Assembly (NCBI GenBank): GCA_021847645.1
Contig: JAJZQG010000036.1
Coordinates: 1 to 47,908 of the forward strand
DNA from: Myxococcales bacterium
GTDB lineage: Bacteria; Myxococcota_A; Polyangia; Polyangiales; Polyangiaceae
Length of the DNA: 47,908 bases
Direction of reading: 5' to 3'
Shown: piece by piece, positions 25,813 to 35,323 of the stretch
Layout of the letters: every line of letters begins with the position of its first letter
Numbering within the stretch: the stretch's first letter is position 1
The notes under the pieces: model-generated
Databases searched by the model: none
Told to the model about the DNA's origin: nothing
Seen by the model: the letters and a program-made list of their open reading frames with translations, nothing else
Translations under genes and position numbers: made by a program

Positions 25813-28800
25813 TCACTGCTTGAAGATTGGACAGGACAAATCCGCCAGGCAACGGTGCGTGGCCGGGTGGCTCAGCGGATACAGATCGCGTCCCCCGGTC
25901 GCAAAGAAACGGGCCGTCAAGCCGTGCAGGTACAACGCTGCGTCGAATGCCTGGCAAGGGTTGGTGAAGTTGTATGTGTGGACGCCCGCCGGATCGAGAT
26001 AGCCGAGAATCATGCCCACGATCGGCTTGTCCGCTGTCCACGCGCCGTCATCGCTGGTGGCGAACGGAACGCCCTCCAGGCGAGGCGCCCAGACCGCGTC
26101 GACCGTGTCCGGGGTCGCGGGCTGCGCGATGCGCCCGAGCCGCAGGGGGACCGGCGCCCGCACCGCGTCGATTCGGTCGGACGACTCCGACAGATCATCG
26201 ATATCCACCAGCGCGTCGGTGCAGGTGCTTGGCGAGATGCTGCAGGCGCAGACTCCGTCGTTGCAGCTCTGCCCCGAGAGGCATTGGCCCTGCGGGTCGA
26301 CGGGCGCGCAGCCGGGATGGCACGCGGCATCGGACAGGGGCTGCTCGTTGGCGGCGCAGGCAGGCCCCGCCGGATGCCGGGCCAGCCGCGCAATGCCTTC
26401 CATCGCGTGCAGGTCGATCAGCACCTGGTTGGGCGTGCGGTTGCCGAGGGCCGAATACAGCGCAGCGGGAGTCACATAGTCAGCGAGGGCAGGGTAGCGC
26501 TGCGCGGCGTCGGGGCGCAGGAACGGCACGGCACCCGTCGCGCGAGCGAACCCGATTCCCGCGTTGATGGGCACGTTCATGTCCCCGATGGTGTGGACCG
26601 TCGTTACGCCGTGAGGCGGCACGATGGCGCCCCAGGGGTCGGGCAGGCCGCGCAACGCATAGTAGGGGGCGAAGTTGATGGGGTCGGCGGAGTTCACCGA
26701 CGCCTGGGACAGCTGCACGAACTGTCGGAACGTGGGAGTCTGCCGCCCATAGCCGTTGCCCTCCGTCGGCGCGACCAGGGGGCTGCCTATCGCATAGACC
26801 TGTTGCTGGAATCGCTCGCAGCCGCTGTCTGCGGTGCACAGCACCCGGCCTTGGTCGTCCTTCTGGTCCTTGGCGAATCGTGCGGATTGCCAGGTCGCGA
26901 TCGTTCGGGTCAACCGCGTCGGGTCCGCGACGTTGCAGCTGGCATAGCTGTCCACGTCGTCGGGACGGTCGTACAGCTCGATGGAGACCGGATCGCCCCG
27001 GCTGGCCGGGATCGTCACGCGGAACTGGCCCGAGGAGTCGCTTCGGGCACAGCGGACCTCGCCGTTCGAGGCGTTGCGCACCAGCACGGTGCCGTTGCGA
27101 GGTGCCGCGTCGGACTGGCCCAAACAGGCGATGTGGACCGATACCAGGTTGTCGATGTCGGGCACCAGCCAGTGCACGTCGACCTCCCCAGCGGCGCACG
27201 AGGTGCGGTTCGGATCCGGCGGGTCGGGCGTCACGGTGCCCACGATGATCGGGCCGAGGATGCGCATGGTGATGGCGTCGACGACCTCGGACTGGAAGGA
27301 TCGCACGGCAATCTGGATGAGGCCGCCACCGCCGGAGTTGGGGGAGCTGGTCTGCACATAGGGGTCGAGCCCGCCGTTGATGCCGGCAATGAGCCCGCCG
27401 AAGGAGGCGCCCGAAACGGAGTAGGCGTCGGTCGGCCCACCCACGTCCACCACCCCATCCGCGTTGAAGTCTCCCGCCAGGTCGGGCTTGCCGTCTCCAT
27501 CATAGTCCTGGTAGCGCGTGGTGCCGTCGAACGAGCGCAGGATCCGTATCGCATTGACGTAGTCCAGCGCGGTCTGCCGCAGCACGTCGCGGGTGTGGAA
27601 GATGTAGGCGGTCCACAGGTCTCCGCCGTTGTCGACCTTGCCATCGCCGTTGAGGTCGCGCGCGCGGCCCGACAGGAACGCATCGCTGAACGGGCCGAGG
27701 CACGAGCCCTTGAGCAGCATGCTCACGAGCGCCCTCGTACTGTCGTCGAGCGTGATGCCGTGCCCCGGGGCGTCGAGCCCGAGCGTGGCAATGCCCTGGC
27801 GGGCCAGGTTGCCGGCAAAGGCCAGGGCTTCGAGCTTGTGCATGCCCGTGCCGTGGGCGTGCAGGCTCACCGGGAAGGGCGCCTTGTGCTGAGCGGTGGC
27901 CTTGGGAACCGCCAGCAGGAACGGCACCAGGTCGTCGTAGACCTCGCCCCTGCCGTCCACGTAGTTGAGATCGAATGTCGCGTTGGGGTCCACGTTGGAC
28001 GGTCCGCCCTGGAAGTAGTAGGGCGAATGGAACTGCCCCAGAACGATGTAGTCGACCGCGTCCATGGCGTCCATGAACGCCTGGGCCTGCACGCCCTGGA
28101 TCCCGATGCCGTTGGCGATCTGCTCGAAGATGCCCCTTACTTGCGACGGGTGCACGATGACCAGGTTGTGATCCACTCCTTTGCAGACATCGCTCTGCCG
28201 CCAGGTGCTGTCGTCGCTGCCCGCCGCGATCTCGGCCTGCGTGTAAAGCCCCTTGGCGCGGAACGCCTCGAGCTTGGGAGGGAAGGACGACGCCAGAGAC
28301 GCGAAGGGGCCCTGGCCGTAGAGACCGTCGCGAAGGCGGCGCATGTCGTCGTACGCCGGCTGGGTCGTGAACACCCACGCAAAGGCCACGTGCTTGAGGC
28401 CGGTTCCGCCGATATCACCATAGTAGGAGGCCAGCGCGGGATCCTGCAGATGACGCTGCAGCTCCTTGATGCCCCGCTCCTGCATCGGGTGGTAGACGAA
28501 ATCGAAGGGCGATCGCACCGGGTTGCCCTGCGGATCCACCAGGCGGTCCGTCAGCACAACGGCGTAGCGCGTCATCTCCTCAAGGGGAACCATGGGGCTG
28601 ATGAGCAGCGTGTCGTCCTCGCGCTCGTACCAGTCCAACATGTGGTCGGCCAGGCAGCGGTCCCGATCGAGCTGATTCGGGGCGCCCGGATCCGACGGCG
28701 GGGGAGGGCACGCCCGCGGGTCGTCCAAGTTCGGCACGTCCAGCTTGCCGTCGAAGTCGGTGTCGAGGGACGGCGAATACGGCGTATCGAGGGGGCGGCC

Positions 28801-29391
28801 GGCGGTCTCGTCGTAGGACTCGAACATCAGGAACTGCTCGGAGGCGCGTGGGTCCAGGGGGCCGAAGCGGCCCTTGTCCCGTAGCACGTAGTTGAAGCTC
28901 CCCTGGCCGAGGTCGACCGGCACGGGCACGCCGGTGCGCAAGTTCACCAGGTACACGGCGTCGTCGGATAGGTCGTAGTCGTCGTTCTGGTGACGGCGTC
29001 TGACGTTGTCGAGGTCGATGGCGGGCGTGGACCGATCGGCTGGGTTGTTCTTGTCGAAGCCCACGGACAGCCAACCGTAGGTAGCCCAGCCCTCGAGCTC
29101 ACCGAACTTCTCGCGCGCCACATGCTCGATGCTCGTGGGCGCAAGGACCGACGGATTGAGGCGCAGGCCCGTGCGGCTCGAGGGGTCGGGCCAGGTGCCG
29201 ATGTCGTTGGGCATCGGGATGTCGGGCAATGGCTTGTGCGAGATATCGAAGCGCACCACCGGCCCGTCGCCCGGGAGCGCGCGCGCGAGGCCCGCGGGTG
29301 CCTGGTCGACCGAGCACGACAGGGCGGCCAGCGGAACCACGAGCGCGAGCGCCGGGAGAACAAAGCGCATTCCAGCGTAGCGTCGGGTCAT
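25813..29391 (-). CDS. Very large lipoprotein with alpha/beta-hydrolase signature
   Basis: An 1192-residue predicted lipoprotein. The hydrophobic leader ends 'PLAALSCSVDQ'. The N-terminal ~480 residues are a beta-rich region with 'RFDISHKPLPDIPMPNDIGT', a Cys/Pro segment and dockerin-like Asp stretches. An alpha/beta-hydrolase core follows with 'HAHGTG' (~510) and the nucleophile elbow 'SVSGASFGGLIAG', Ser ~663. Two Ca-binding-like Asp/Gly runs ('DLNGDGKVDNGG', 'DGDGKPDLAGDFNADG') lie between them. A Cys-rich segment near residue 1060-1110 ('CLSGQSCNDGVCAC') resembles EGF-like repeats of myxobacterial surface proteins. The open frame continues upstream to 29610, but a leader-like start at 29391 (or 29370) fits a signal peptide. 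It is likely an outer-membrane esterase/protease-like lipoprotein; substrate unknown. Confidence 0.8.
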   Translation of the reverse strand: MTRRYAGMRFVLPALALVVPLAALSCSVDQAPAGLARALPGDGPVVRFDISHKPLPDIPMPNDIGTWPDPSSRTGLRLNPSVLAPTSIEHVAREKFGELEGWATYGWLSVGFDKNNPADRSTPAIDLDNVRRRHQNDDYDLSDDAVYLVNLRTGVPVPVDLGQGSFNYVLRDKGRFGPLDPRASEQFLMFESYDETAGRPLDTPYSPSLDTDFDGKLDVPNLDDPRACPPPPSDPGAPNQLDRDRCLADHMLDWYEREDDTLLISPMVPLEEMTRYAVVLTDRLVDPQGNPVRSPFDFVYHPMQERGIKELQRHLQDPALASYYGDIGGTGLKHVAFAWVFTTQPAYDDMRRLRDGLYGQGPFASLASSFPPKLEAFRAKGLYTQAEIAAGSDDSTWRQSDVCKGVDHNLVIVHPSQVRGIFEQIANGIGIQGVQAQAFMDAMDAVDYIVLGQFHSPYYFQGGPSNVDPNATFDLNYVDGRGEVYDDLVPFLLAVPKATAQHKAPFPVSLHAHGTGMHKLEALAFAGNLARQGIATLGLDAPGHGITLDDSTRALVSMLLKGSCLGPFSDAFLSGRARDLNGDGKVDNGGDLWTAYIFHTRDVLRQTALDYVNAIRILRSFDGTTRYQDYDGDGKPDLAGDFNADGVVDVGGPTDAYSVSGASFGGLIAGINGGLDPYVQTSSPNSGGGGLIQIAVRSFQSEVVDAITMRILGPIIVGTVTPDPPDPNRTSCAAGEVDVHWLVPDIDNLVSVHIACLGQSDAAPRNGTVLVRNASNGEVRCARSDSSGQFRVTIPASRGDPVSIELYDRPDDVDSYASCNVADPTRLTRTIATWQSARFAKDQKDDQGRVLCTADSGCERFQQQVYAIGSPLVAPTEGNGYGRQTPTFRQFVQLSQASVNSADPINFAPYYALRGLPDPWGAIVPPHGVTTVHTIGDMNVPINAGIGFARATGAVPFLRPDAAQRYPALADYVTPAALYSALGNRTPNQVLIDLHAMEGIARLARHPAGPACAANEQPLSDAACHPGCAPVDPQGQCLSGQSCNDGVCACSISPSTCTDALVDIDDLSESSDRIDAVRAPVPLRLGRIAQPATPDTVDAVWAPRLEGVPFATSDDGAWTADKPIVGMILGYLDPAGVHTYNFTNPCQAFDAALYLHGLTARFFATGGRDLYPLSHPATHRCLADLSCPIFKQ

Positions 29392-29581
29392 GGATCGGAC
29401 ATGGTACCCGAGAGCCGGTCGGAACGCACCACGCGGATGAAGATCCTCGCAGCGTCCCGAGGACGGCTTCCGACGCACTGGCAACGAGAGAGCCACGCCG
29501 GCTGCTCTGGCTGGGGCACGGGGGAGCGATGGCTGAACTACCTCGATCGCGGCGGCCTTCACTCGTGGCCGGCGCTGTCGC

Positions 29582-30277
29582 TCACCGTCGCGCAGGGGCC
29601 AGGCGGGCACATAACGCGCCGAGCATCGCCCGCTGGGAAGAGGACAGATTGACGGTCGGACGGGCGCGCTTCATGCGCGCCACGGCGTCGTCGGCGCTCG
29701 AGGCCAGCCCGCGCAGGCACATCAGCGCACCGGCAACCAAGGCCGATCGGCCGTGGCCCTGCGCACAGTGGATGTAGACCGGGCCGGGATGAGCAGCCAC
29801 GCTGCGCACCAGCGCCTCGCATTCGTCGAGACCCGGCACGAACGCATCGAGGGTTGGCAGATTCACGTAGTCGCAGCCGTCGGGCCTGGCCGCGGCGCGG
29901 GGAAACTCGGCAGTCAGGTCCACGATGAGACGAACGTCGTCCGGCAGCTCCCGGCGCAGCGGCAGCCGTCCCAGGTAGATGTCCGGCGCGACGAGATCGT
30001 ACGTGTGTTCGGCGCCGAGGCGCAGCAGGTGCCAGATGCCCCACGTGAACACGAAGTAGGGGAGCAGCACCAGGACGCGAACCAGCGGCAGGGAGCCGTC
30101 AGGTCGTTTCCCCAGCACGCGCGGACCGAGGCGCAGGTACGCCGCGGATACGACGAAGAACGACGCCGCCGGCCAGAGAGCGAGGTATCCGAGCCAGCTT
30201 CCGCCCCACACCACCAAGCCGGTTCCCGCCGCCGAGAACAGAATGCCCAGGAACACGAACAGCCAGCCGAGGAACAT
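29582..30277 (-). CDS. Membrane-anchored dual-specificity/tyrosine phosphatase
   Basis: A 231-residue protein with three hydrophobic segments in residues 1-85, then a soluble dual-specificity phosphatase domain. The signature 'HCAQGHGRS' at ~170-178 gives the C-x5-R loop, with Cys171 as nucleophile and Arg177 for phosphate binding. Asp144 in 'NLPTLDAFVP' is well placed as general acid. The domain fits the compact bacterial/eukaryotic DSP family that removes phosphate from proteins, phospholipids or nucleotides. The membrane location makes lipid phosphate (for example a phosphatidylglycerophosphate or phosphoinositide-like substrate) possible as well as phosphoprotein. The gene lies 190 bases upstream of the large lipoprotein gene on the same strand. 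A second start seen in another frame (30287) is a shadow. Confidence 0.85.
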   Translation of the reverse strand: MFLGWLFVFLGILFSAAGTGLVVWGGSWLGYLALWPAASFFVVSAAYLRLGPRVLGKRPDGSLPLVRVLVLLPYFVFTWGIWHLLRLGAEHTYDLVAPDIYLGRLPLRRELPDDVRLIVDLTAEFPRAAARPDGCDYVNLPTLDAFVPGLDECEALVRSVAAHPGPVYIHCAQGHGRSALVAGALMCLRGLASSADDAVARMKRARPTVNLSSSQRAMLGALCARLAPARR

Positions 30278-30423
30278 GGGAGGTCACGCTCTCCCTGCCG
30301 GCCTGGGGGCAGCCGCGTGCGCACAGGACGGCAAGGTCATTCGGCCTCGGGCTCTGTCACAGGGGGCGGTCATCGTTGCACCATGCCCGTGCGTCGAGGA
30401 GCGAACGGCTTGCATCGTCGGAG

Positions 30424-32583
30424 TCAGCGTGTCCATGAGTTGGGGGCCGCGATCGAGTTGCCCAGACGAATGCGCGCGTCGACCACCATGCAGCCACGGC
30501 CGGGCGGCAGGATCTTCACCGGATTCAAGTCCATCTCGATGAGCTCGGGCATGTCCGTGATGAGCTGGCTGACCCGGCCGAGCAAGTCGCGTAGCGCTTC
30601 CGTGTCGCCGGGCGGCGACCCGCGGTAGCCGTCGAGCAGCCGCGAGGCACGCACGCCGTGGATCATCGAGTCGATGTCGTGGACCGTGAGCGGATGCAGG
30701 CGGAAGACGACGTCGTGCACCAGCTCGACGTAGGCGCCGCCCAAGCCGAACATGATCAGCGGCCCGAACTTCGGATCCTGGACCGTGCCGACCACGGCCT
30801 CGATTCCCTCGTTGACGAAGCGCTGCACGAGCACTCCCTGCACGAAGTCGAGCACCCCGATGATACGCGCCTTGAGCATCATCTCGTGGAAGCCCGCGCG
30901 CACCTCGTCGGCGTCGCGCCGGTCGAGCAGCACCCCGCCGATGTCCGTCTTGTGCAACACACGATCGGACACGAGCTTCATGACGACCGGAAAGCCCATC
31001 TCCTCGGCGACGGCGACCGCCATGTCGGCCGTGGTGGCGAGCGCCGAGGCCGGCGTGCGGATGCCGTACGCGTTCAGGATGCGCGGCACGTCGGATGCGT
31101 CGAGCCATAGCGGCTCGGGGCCCGAGCCGAGCGCGTCGCGGCACGCTTCGATGGTTGCGTTGGCCGAGGCCACGTCGATGTCGACCTTGGGCGGCGGGCT
31201 GTCGGCAACGCGCAGCCACTCGCCGTAGGCCACGGCTCGCTGCAGGGCGCGCGCCGCCGATTCGGGAAAACGATACGACGGGATCGGCGTCGGCTCGTCG
31301 CCTTCGGTGTACAGCCCTTCCGGCAGCCCGTACGCGCCCAGATAGCAGGTGACGATCGGCTTGTGCGCGCCCGCTGCCGCACGCCCGATCGCCCGCGCCA
31401 CGTCCCTGGTCTCGACCATCAATGGAGGCACGAAGATCACCAGCACCGCGTCGACGTTCGGGTCGGCCAGCACGGCCGAGACCGCAAGCTCGTAGTGCTC
31501 CGCAGTGGCCGAGGCGATCATGTCGACCGGGTTGCGCAGGCTCGCTTCCGCGGGAAGGAATTTGTGCAAGGCGGCGATCGTCTGGTCCGACAGCTGCGGC
31601 AGCTCCAGCCCGTAGCTCTCACACGCATCGGTCGCCATGATCCCCGGACCGCCAGCGTTCGTCACGATGCCGATGCGACGCCCCGCGGGCACCGGCTGCG
31701 TGGCGAACAGCATCGCCGTGTCGAACATCTCTTCCGTGGTGTCGACGCGGATCACGCCCGCTTGCTTCAACAGCGCGGCGACCGCGACGTCCGCGCCGGC
31801 CAGCGCACCCGTGTGCGACGCCGCGGCACGCGAGCCCGACTGCGTGCGCCCGCTCTTGACCACCACGACGGGCTTGCGCCTCCCCACGCGCCTTGCGATC
31901 TGCGTGAACCGCGTCGGGTTGCCGAAGGACTCGAGGTACATCAGCACCACGCGCGTGCGATCGTCGTTCTCCCACCATTCCAGCAGATCGTTGCCGGACA
32001 CGTCGCACTTGTTGCCCAGGCTCACGAACGACGACAACCCGATGTTGCGTCGTTCGGCGAGCTGCAGCACCACCGCGCCCAACGCGCCGCTCTGCGAGGC
32101 GAACGCCACCGGCCCGGGCTTGGGGTATCCGCCCACGAACGTCGCGTTCATGCCAATTGCCGGATCCGTGTTCAACACACCCAAGCAGTTCGGTCCCAGC
32201 AAGCGCATCCCGTAGCGCCGTCCGGTTTCCCGCAGCGCGGCCTCCCGATCGGCGCCCTCGCCGCCCAGCTCCTTGAAGCCGGCGCTGATGATCACCGCTG
32301 CCTTCGCGCCCTTCTTGCCGCACGCCTCCAGCGCGGTGATCGCCTGGTGCGCGGGGACCGCGATCACCGCGAGATCGATGTCGTCCGGGATGTCCGCGAC
32401 ATCGGCGTAGGCACGAACGGACTGCACGACGCGCGCCTTGGGATGCACCGGGTACACGGGGCCGGAAAAGCCGCACTGCAGCAGGTTGTGGAACAGCTCT
32501 CCGCCAACCGTGCCGCGGTGCCTCGAGGCGCCAAGGACAGCTATCGACTTGGGGGCGAGCAGGGGTTGGATGGTTCGCGGCAT
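30424..32583 (-). CDS. NDP-forming acyl-CoA synthetase (acetate-CoA ligase family, alpha-beta fusion)
   Basis: A 719-residue single-chain enzyme with a CoA-binding domain first ('[20 protein letters not shown]'), then succinyl-CoA-ligase-like domains ('[13 protein letters not shown]', '[20 protein letters not shown]' with the phospho-His) and a C-terminal ATP-grasp domain ('[20 protein letters not shown]', '[17 protein letters not shown]'). Family members make acetyl-CoA or other acyl-CoA from acid plus ATP and CoA, or run in reverse to make ATP. No C-terminal GNAT domain is attached, so it is not Pat-type protein acetyltransferase. The ATG at 32583 is 80 bases after the SRPBCC gene stop on the same strand. 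Substrate may be acetate, propionate, or an aromatic or branched acid. Confidence 0.92.
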   Translation of the reverse strand: MPRTIQPLLAPKSIAVLGASRHRGTVGGELFHNLLQCGFSGPVYPVHPKARVVQSVRAYADVADIPDDIDLAVIAVPAHQAITALEACGKKGAKAAVIISAGFKELGGEGADREAALRETGRRYGMRLLGPNCLGVLNTDPAIGMNATFVGGYPKPGPVAFASQSGALGAVVLQLAERRNIGLSSFVSLGNKCDVSGNDLLEWWENDDRTRVVLMYLESFGNPTRFTQIARRVGRRKPVVVVKSGRTQSGSRAAASHTGALAGADVAVAALLKQAGVIRVDTTEEMFDTAMLFATQPVPAGRRIGIVTNAGGPGIMATDACESYGLELPQLSDQTIAALHKFLPAEASLRNPVDMIASATAEHYELAVSAVLADPNVDAVLVIFVPPLMVETRDVARAIGRAAAGAHKPIVTCYLGAYGLPEGLYTEGDEPTPIPSYRFPESAARALQRAVAYGEWLRVADSPPPKVDIDVASANATIEACRDALGSGPEPLWLDASDVPRILNAYGIRTPASALATTADMAVAVAEEMGFPVVMKLVSDRVLHKTDIGGVLLDRRDADEVRAGFHEMMLKARIIGVLDFVQGVLVQRFVNEGIEAVVGTVQDPKFGPLIMFGLGGAYVELVHDVVFRLHPLTVHDIDSMIHGVRASRLLDGYRGSPPGDTEALRDLLGRVSQLITDMPELIEMDLNPVKILPPGRGCMVVDARIRLGNSIAAPNSWTR

Positions 32584-32663
32584 CGGGGTCTCGATACCAC
32601 GATCGGCGTGGCGCGCGCACTAGCGGCAGCCTCGCGACATCCACCGCGACGCGACACAATGCT

Positions 32664-33335
32664 CTAGGAGGCTGGCTTCGCAGTGGCCTTCTTGGGAGCG
32701 GGCTTCTTGGGAGCGGGCTTCTTGGGGGCAGGCTTCTTGGGAGCAGGCTTCTTGGGAGCAGGCTTCTTGGGAGCAGGCTTCTTGGGAGCAGGCTTCTTGG
32801 GAGCGGGCTTCTTGGGAGCGGGCTTCTTGGGAGCGGGCTTCTTGGGAGCGGGCTTCTTGGGGGCAGGCTTCTTGCTGGACTTCTTGGCGCCGGCCTTCTT
32901 CCCCGCAGCCTTGGCCTTCAGCGCAGCCTTGTCCTTCTTCAGTTGGAAGTGCTTGCGCATGGGCCTGAAGTAGTAGTCCGTCCAGCCCTTCTCGTAGTAG
33001 TCGGCCAGCTCCGCCGGAACGTCCGTGTGCAGCAGAGTCAGCAACGTGCCCCCCTTGCCGTCAGGCTCGAAGAGCAGCTCGATCCTGGACTCGGCCGCGT
33101 CCGCGGGGAACTCGCTCGCCCGCCACGTCTGCACGATGCGACGGCCCTGCTAGAGCTCCAACGTGGTTCCCTTGATGTAGTCCCCCCATGCCCGATACGC
33201 GCCGCCAACATGTGGCTCGACCTCCGCAGGGCCGCCCGTGAACGCGGCGTGCTCTTTGCTGTCGAGCCAAGCGTCGTACAGGCGTGCTGGTTCCACGGGA
33301 AGCTTGATGCAAAATCGAAGGGAGCTGAGCGCCAT
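32664..33335 (-). pseudogene. SRPBCC (AHSA1-like) protein interrupted by one in-frame TAG, with Lys/Pro tail
   Basis: From the ATG at 33335 (GGGAAAGG upstream) 61 residues read as the start of an AHSA1/SRPBCC protein ('[20 protein letters not shown]', '[18 protein letters not shown]'). A TAG (33150-33152) follows. The same frame then continues with '[15 protein letters not shown]', '[20 protein letters not shown]' and '[13 protein letters not shown]', the rest of the domain. Relatives have L-E-L-(E/V/P)-P-G-(K/R)-R-I-V-Q, so the stop replaces one conserved-position residue; GAG-to-TAG is one change. The C-terminus is a (KKPAP)n tail of about 12 copies. With the stop the gene is split at residue 61 of 223. 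The remainder shows no other damage, which points to a recent nonsense mutation, a sequencing error, or readthrough. No function beyond hydrophobic-ligand binding is assigned. Confidence 0.82.
32686..32873 (-). repeat. 15-bp tandem repeat encoding (KKPAP)n
   Basis: About 12 near-perfect copies of a 15-base unit (on the plus strand GGCTTCTTGGGAGCG, with A/G variation at two positions) run in frame through the end of the SRPBCC gene. They encode a Lys/Pro/Ala tail like that of histone H1-like or DNA/RNA-binding bacterial tails. Such arrays readily change copy number by slippage. Confidence 0.92.
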
Positions 33336-33473
33336 GTCGATTGCCTTTCCCTGCGCGCGAGCGAGCGCACCCTGCGCACCGCAACGTTCGCAACGACCGA
33401 CGATGATACGCAGGGACGGTCGGTCGTGCCAAGGCGTCTTGCGATCGATGAGCAGGGCGCCTCGTCGCGCTCG

Positions 33474-34784
33474 TCACGGCTGCGCCCAGATGGGCGCCGA
33501 TACCAGCAGGTCGCCGTCGCTCTGCCGCGCACGTGCGACGTACCAAACCGAGCCGGAGACCGTCTCGGGGAAGCTCGCTGCGCACGACTGTTGGCCGTTG
33601 CACGCGACGGTCCCCAGCATCGTGCCGCCAGGGCCGTACAGCTCGATCGCGTCGAACCCGTCGCCCGCGTCGGCGTCGTCCGCCATGACGCTCAAGGTCA
33701 GCGATCCGTATCCCTGCAGCATCGAGCCCATCCAGCAGACGTCGTTCGCCATCAGGCGAATGGAAGCGTTCTTGTCCTCGGTCATGAACGTGCGCCTGGA
33801 CTTCATTGCCTCGTACAGCGCAGTGCGCGTGAGCTCGCTCATGAACAGACCGCTGCGGTTGTCGTTAGCCGTGCCCCAATCGGCGCTGTGATTGTCTTGG
33901 TTCATCATCGGCGACACGTGCCAGCCCGCGTCCAGCGCCTGAATGAACAGCGGCCAGACGTCTCCCCCGCCGTTGAACTCGAACAGATTCATGTTCTCGT
34001 CGACGTCGGCTCGATATTCGAAATCGTTCCAGGTCTGCTGGGCCCCGTCGCCCGGGTGGTTGAACTGGCCGATGCAGGAGGAGCAGCCCGCCAAGCTGCC
34101 GTAGAAGTCGTGGAAGTCCGTCTGCACCGCGGGAAACAGCGACGGCGAAAAGAATACGTTGTTGTGTCCCGTGGACTGGAACGTCGGCAGGATGAACCCC
34201 GAGCCGTACTCGAAGCCGCAATCGGCGAGGAACGAACCGGGCTGGTTCGCGGCATCCGCCTGGCTGCGGCACTCGCCCCACCGATCCACGGGAGGTACCC
34301 AGTACAGCTGCTCCAAGTGGTCCGTCACTACCATGATGTCGAGCCCGGCCACGTCGCGCGCGTAGGCGAAAGCGTCCGCGGGCGTCTGCTGGCCGTCCGA
34401 GTAGCTCGTGTGCGCGTGCAAGTCGCCGAAGTACGCCTGGTACTGCCCTGTCGCGCACCCCACGCCCGGCTGGGCGCTGTCCGCGCCGGCTTCACCGTCC
34501 TCCGGCGCGTCGACGGATGCACCTTGATCCACTGCGACGTCGCCGGCCGCGTCGGGTTGCCCCGCATCCGCGGTGGCATCCGGGGCAACATCGGGCCCCT
34601 GCTGGTCGGCCAACGCACTATCAGGCGGCTGGCCCGCGTCCGGTGCGGTGGCGTCTTCGGCACCGGAGTCGCCGGTCTCCGAGGGCAAAGGCGACGACGC
34701 ATCTCCGCCGCCTCCGCAGGCTTGGGCGAGGAACAGGGCAACGGCGAGGGCGAGGGGACCGCGAGACAAGACAAGGGCGCGCAT
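33474..34784 (-). CDS. PHP-domain lipoprotein (putative metallophosphoesterase)
   Basis: A 436-residue predicted lipoprotein. The leader ends '[13 protein letters not shown]', Cys at about 23. An Asp/Ala-rich linker runs to ~105. The mature domain starts '[15 protein letters not shown]', the H-x-H-(x)3-D-G signature of the PHP metal-dependent phosphoesterase superfamily, followed by '[11 protein letters not shown]', 'IGQFNHPGD' and '[11 protein letters not shown]', all supplying metal-ligand His/Asp. This is the DUF3604-like layout of exported PHP proteins; substrates are unknown. The last ~100 residues are beta-rich with two Cys ('[15 protein letters not shown]'), likely a C-terminal sandwich. 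I chose the ATG at 34784, which gives the signal peptide; the open frame runs to 34955 without a signal. It sits upstream of the SRPBCC gene on the same strand. Confidence 0.85.
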   Translation of the reverse strand: MRALVLSRGPLALAVALFLAQACGGGGDASSPLPSETGDSGAEDATAPDAGQPPDSALADQQGPDVAPDATADAGQPDAAGDVAVDQGASVDAPEDGEAGADSAQPGVGCATGQYQAYFGDLHAHTSYSDGQQTPADAFAYARDVAGLDIMVVTDHLEQLYWVPPVDRWGECRSQADAANQPGSFLADCGFEYGSGFILPTFQSTGHNNVFFSPSLFPAVQTDFHDFYGSLAGCSSCIGQFNHPGDGAQQTWNDFEYRADVDENMNLFEFNGGGDVWPLFIQALDAGWHVSPMMNQDNHSADWGTANDNRSGLFMSELTRTALYEAMKSRRTFMTEDKNASIRLMANDVCWMGSMLQGYGSLTLSVMADDADAGDGFDAIELYGPGGTMLGTVACNGQQSCAASFPETVSGSVWYVARARQSDGDLLVSAPIWAQP

Positions 34785-34846
34785 GGGTTGGCTCCGATGG
34801 GCTAGCGGCGAAGCGGCTGAGCATAGCACGGCGAGCGCCGCGGAGG

Positions 34847-35122
34847 TCAGCCCAGCCGGAGCTTCATCACCAGAACCGTACCGGCCAGCACCAGCGCGAC
34901 TGCGTTTGCCACGGTGACGGGAAGGCTGTTGATCATGACGCCGTAGACGAGCCACATTGCCACGCCCACCGTGAACAACGCATACATCCCGGACGAGATC
35001 CCCGCGGCTTGCCGTTCCCGGAAGACCTTGAGCACTTGCGGCACGAAGCTGACCGTTGTCAACGCAGCCGCGACATAGCCGATCACTTCGATGGTGGGTG
35101 GAGCCAAAGCGACAGGGGGCAT
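34847..35122 (-). CDS. SemiSWEET-type sugar transporter
   Basis: A 91-residue protein with three hydrophobic helices and the PQ-loop signature 'TTVSFVPQVLKVFRER' in helix 1, followed by 'GISSGMYALFTVGVAMWLVYG' and a third helix 'LPVTVANAVALVLAGTVLVM'. This is the single triple-helix bundle of the bacterial SemiSWEET family, which dimerise to move sugars such as glucose or sucrose down their gradient. The length fits the family (85-105). I chose the ATG at 35122, close to helix 1; the open frame runs on to 36562 but only as antisense of the cytochrome peroxidase gene. It lies divergent to the cytochrome peroxidase gene, with 201 bases between the starts. Confidence 0.88.
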   Translation of the reverse strand: MPPVALAPPTIEVIGYVAAALTTVSFVPQVLKVFRERQAAGISSGMYALFTVGVAMWLVYGVMINSLPVTVANAVALVLAGTVLVMKLRLG

Positions 35123-35323
35123 TCCACCAGACCGGGTGGAACGCAACGGATTTGTGGCCACCCGATTCAAGGCCGGCACAAGCCTTGCGCGACTCGCTGG
35201 GGCACCCGGCACGGACATAGCCCGTTCGGCCTGCAGCACTGGATGCGCGTTGGCGGTTGACCGAACGCGGGCGAGGCAGGTAGGGTACGCCGATGTGCGG
35301 GGGCGCACTCGGAGGAGTCTATC
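35123..35323. promoter_or_regulatory. 201-base divergent promoter region
   Basis: This region separates the leftward SemiSWEET gene from the rightward cytochrome peroxidase gene, so both promoters should lie here. GGAGGAG at 35311-35317 is the ribosome site of the peroxidase gene. No clear -35/-10 pair or operator repeat is visible. Confidence 0.4.

Noticed and set aside
25855..28884. 1009-residue open frame on the plus strand
   Set aside because: Antisense to the large lipoprotein gene, Arg/Val/Gly-biased, no recognisable motif.
33150..33152. Pyrrolysine or selenocysteine codon
   Set aside because: TAG is not a selenocysteine codon, and no pyrrolysine genes are in the window; the aligned residue in relatives is not special. 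Nonsense mutation or readthrough is simpler.
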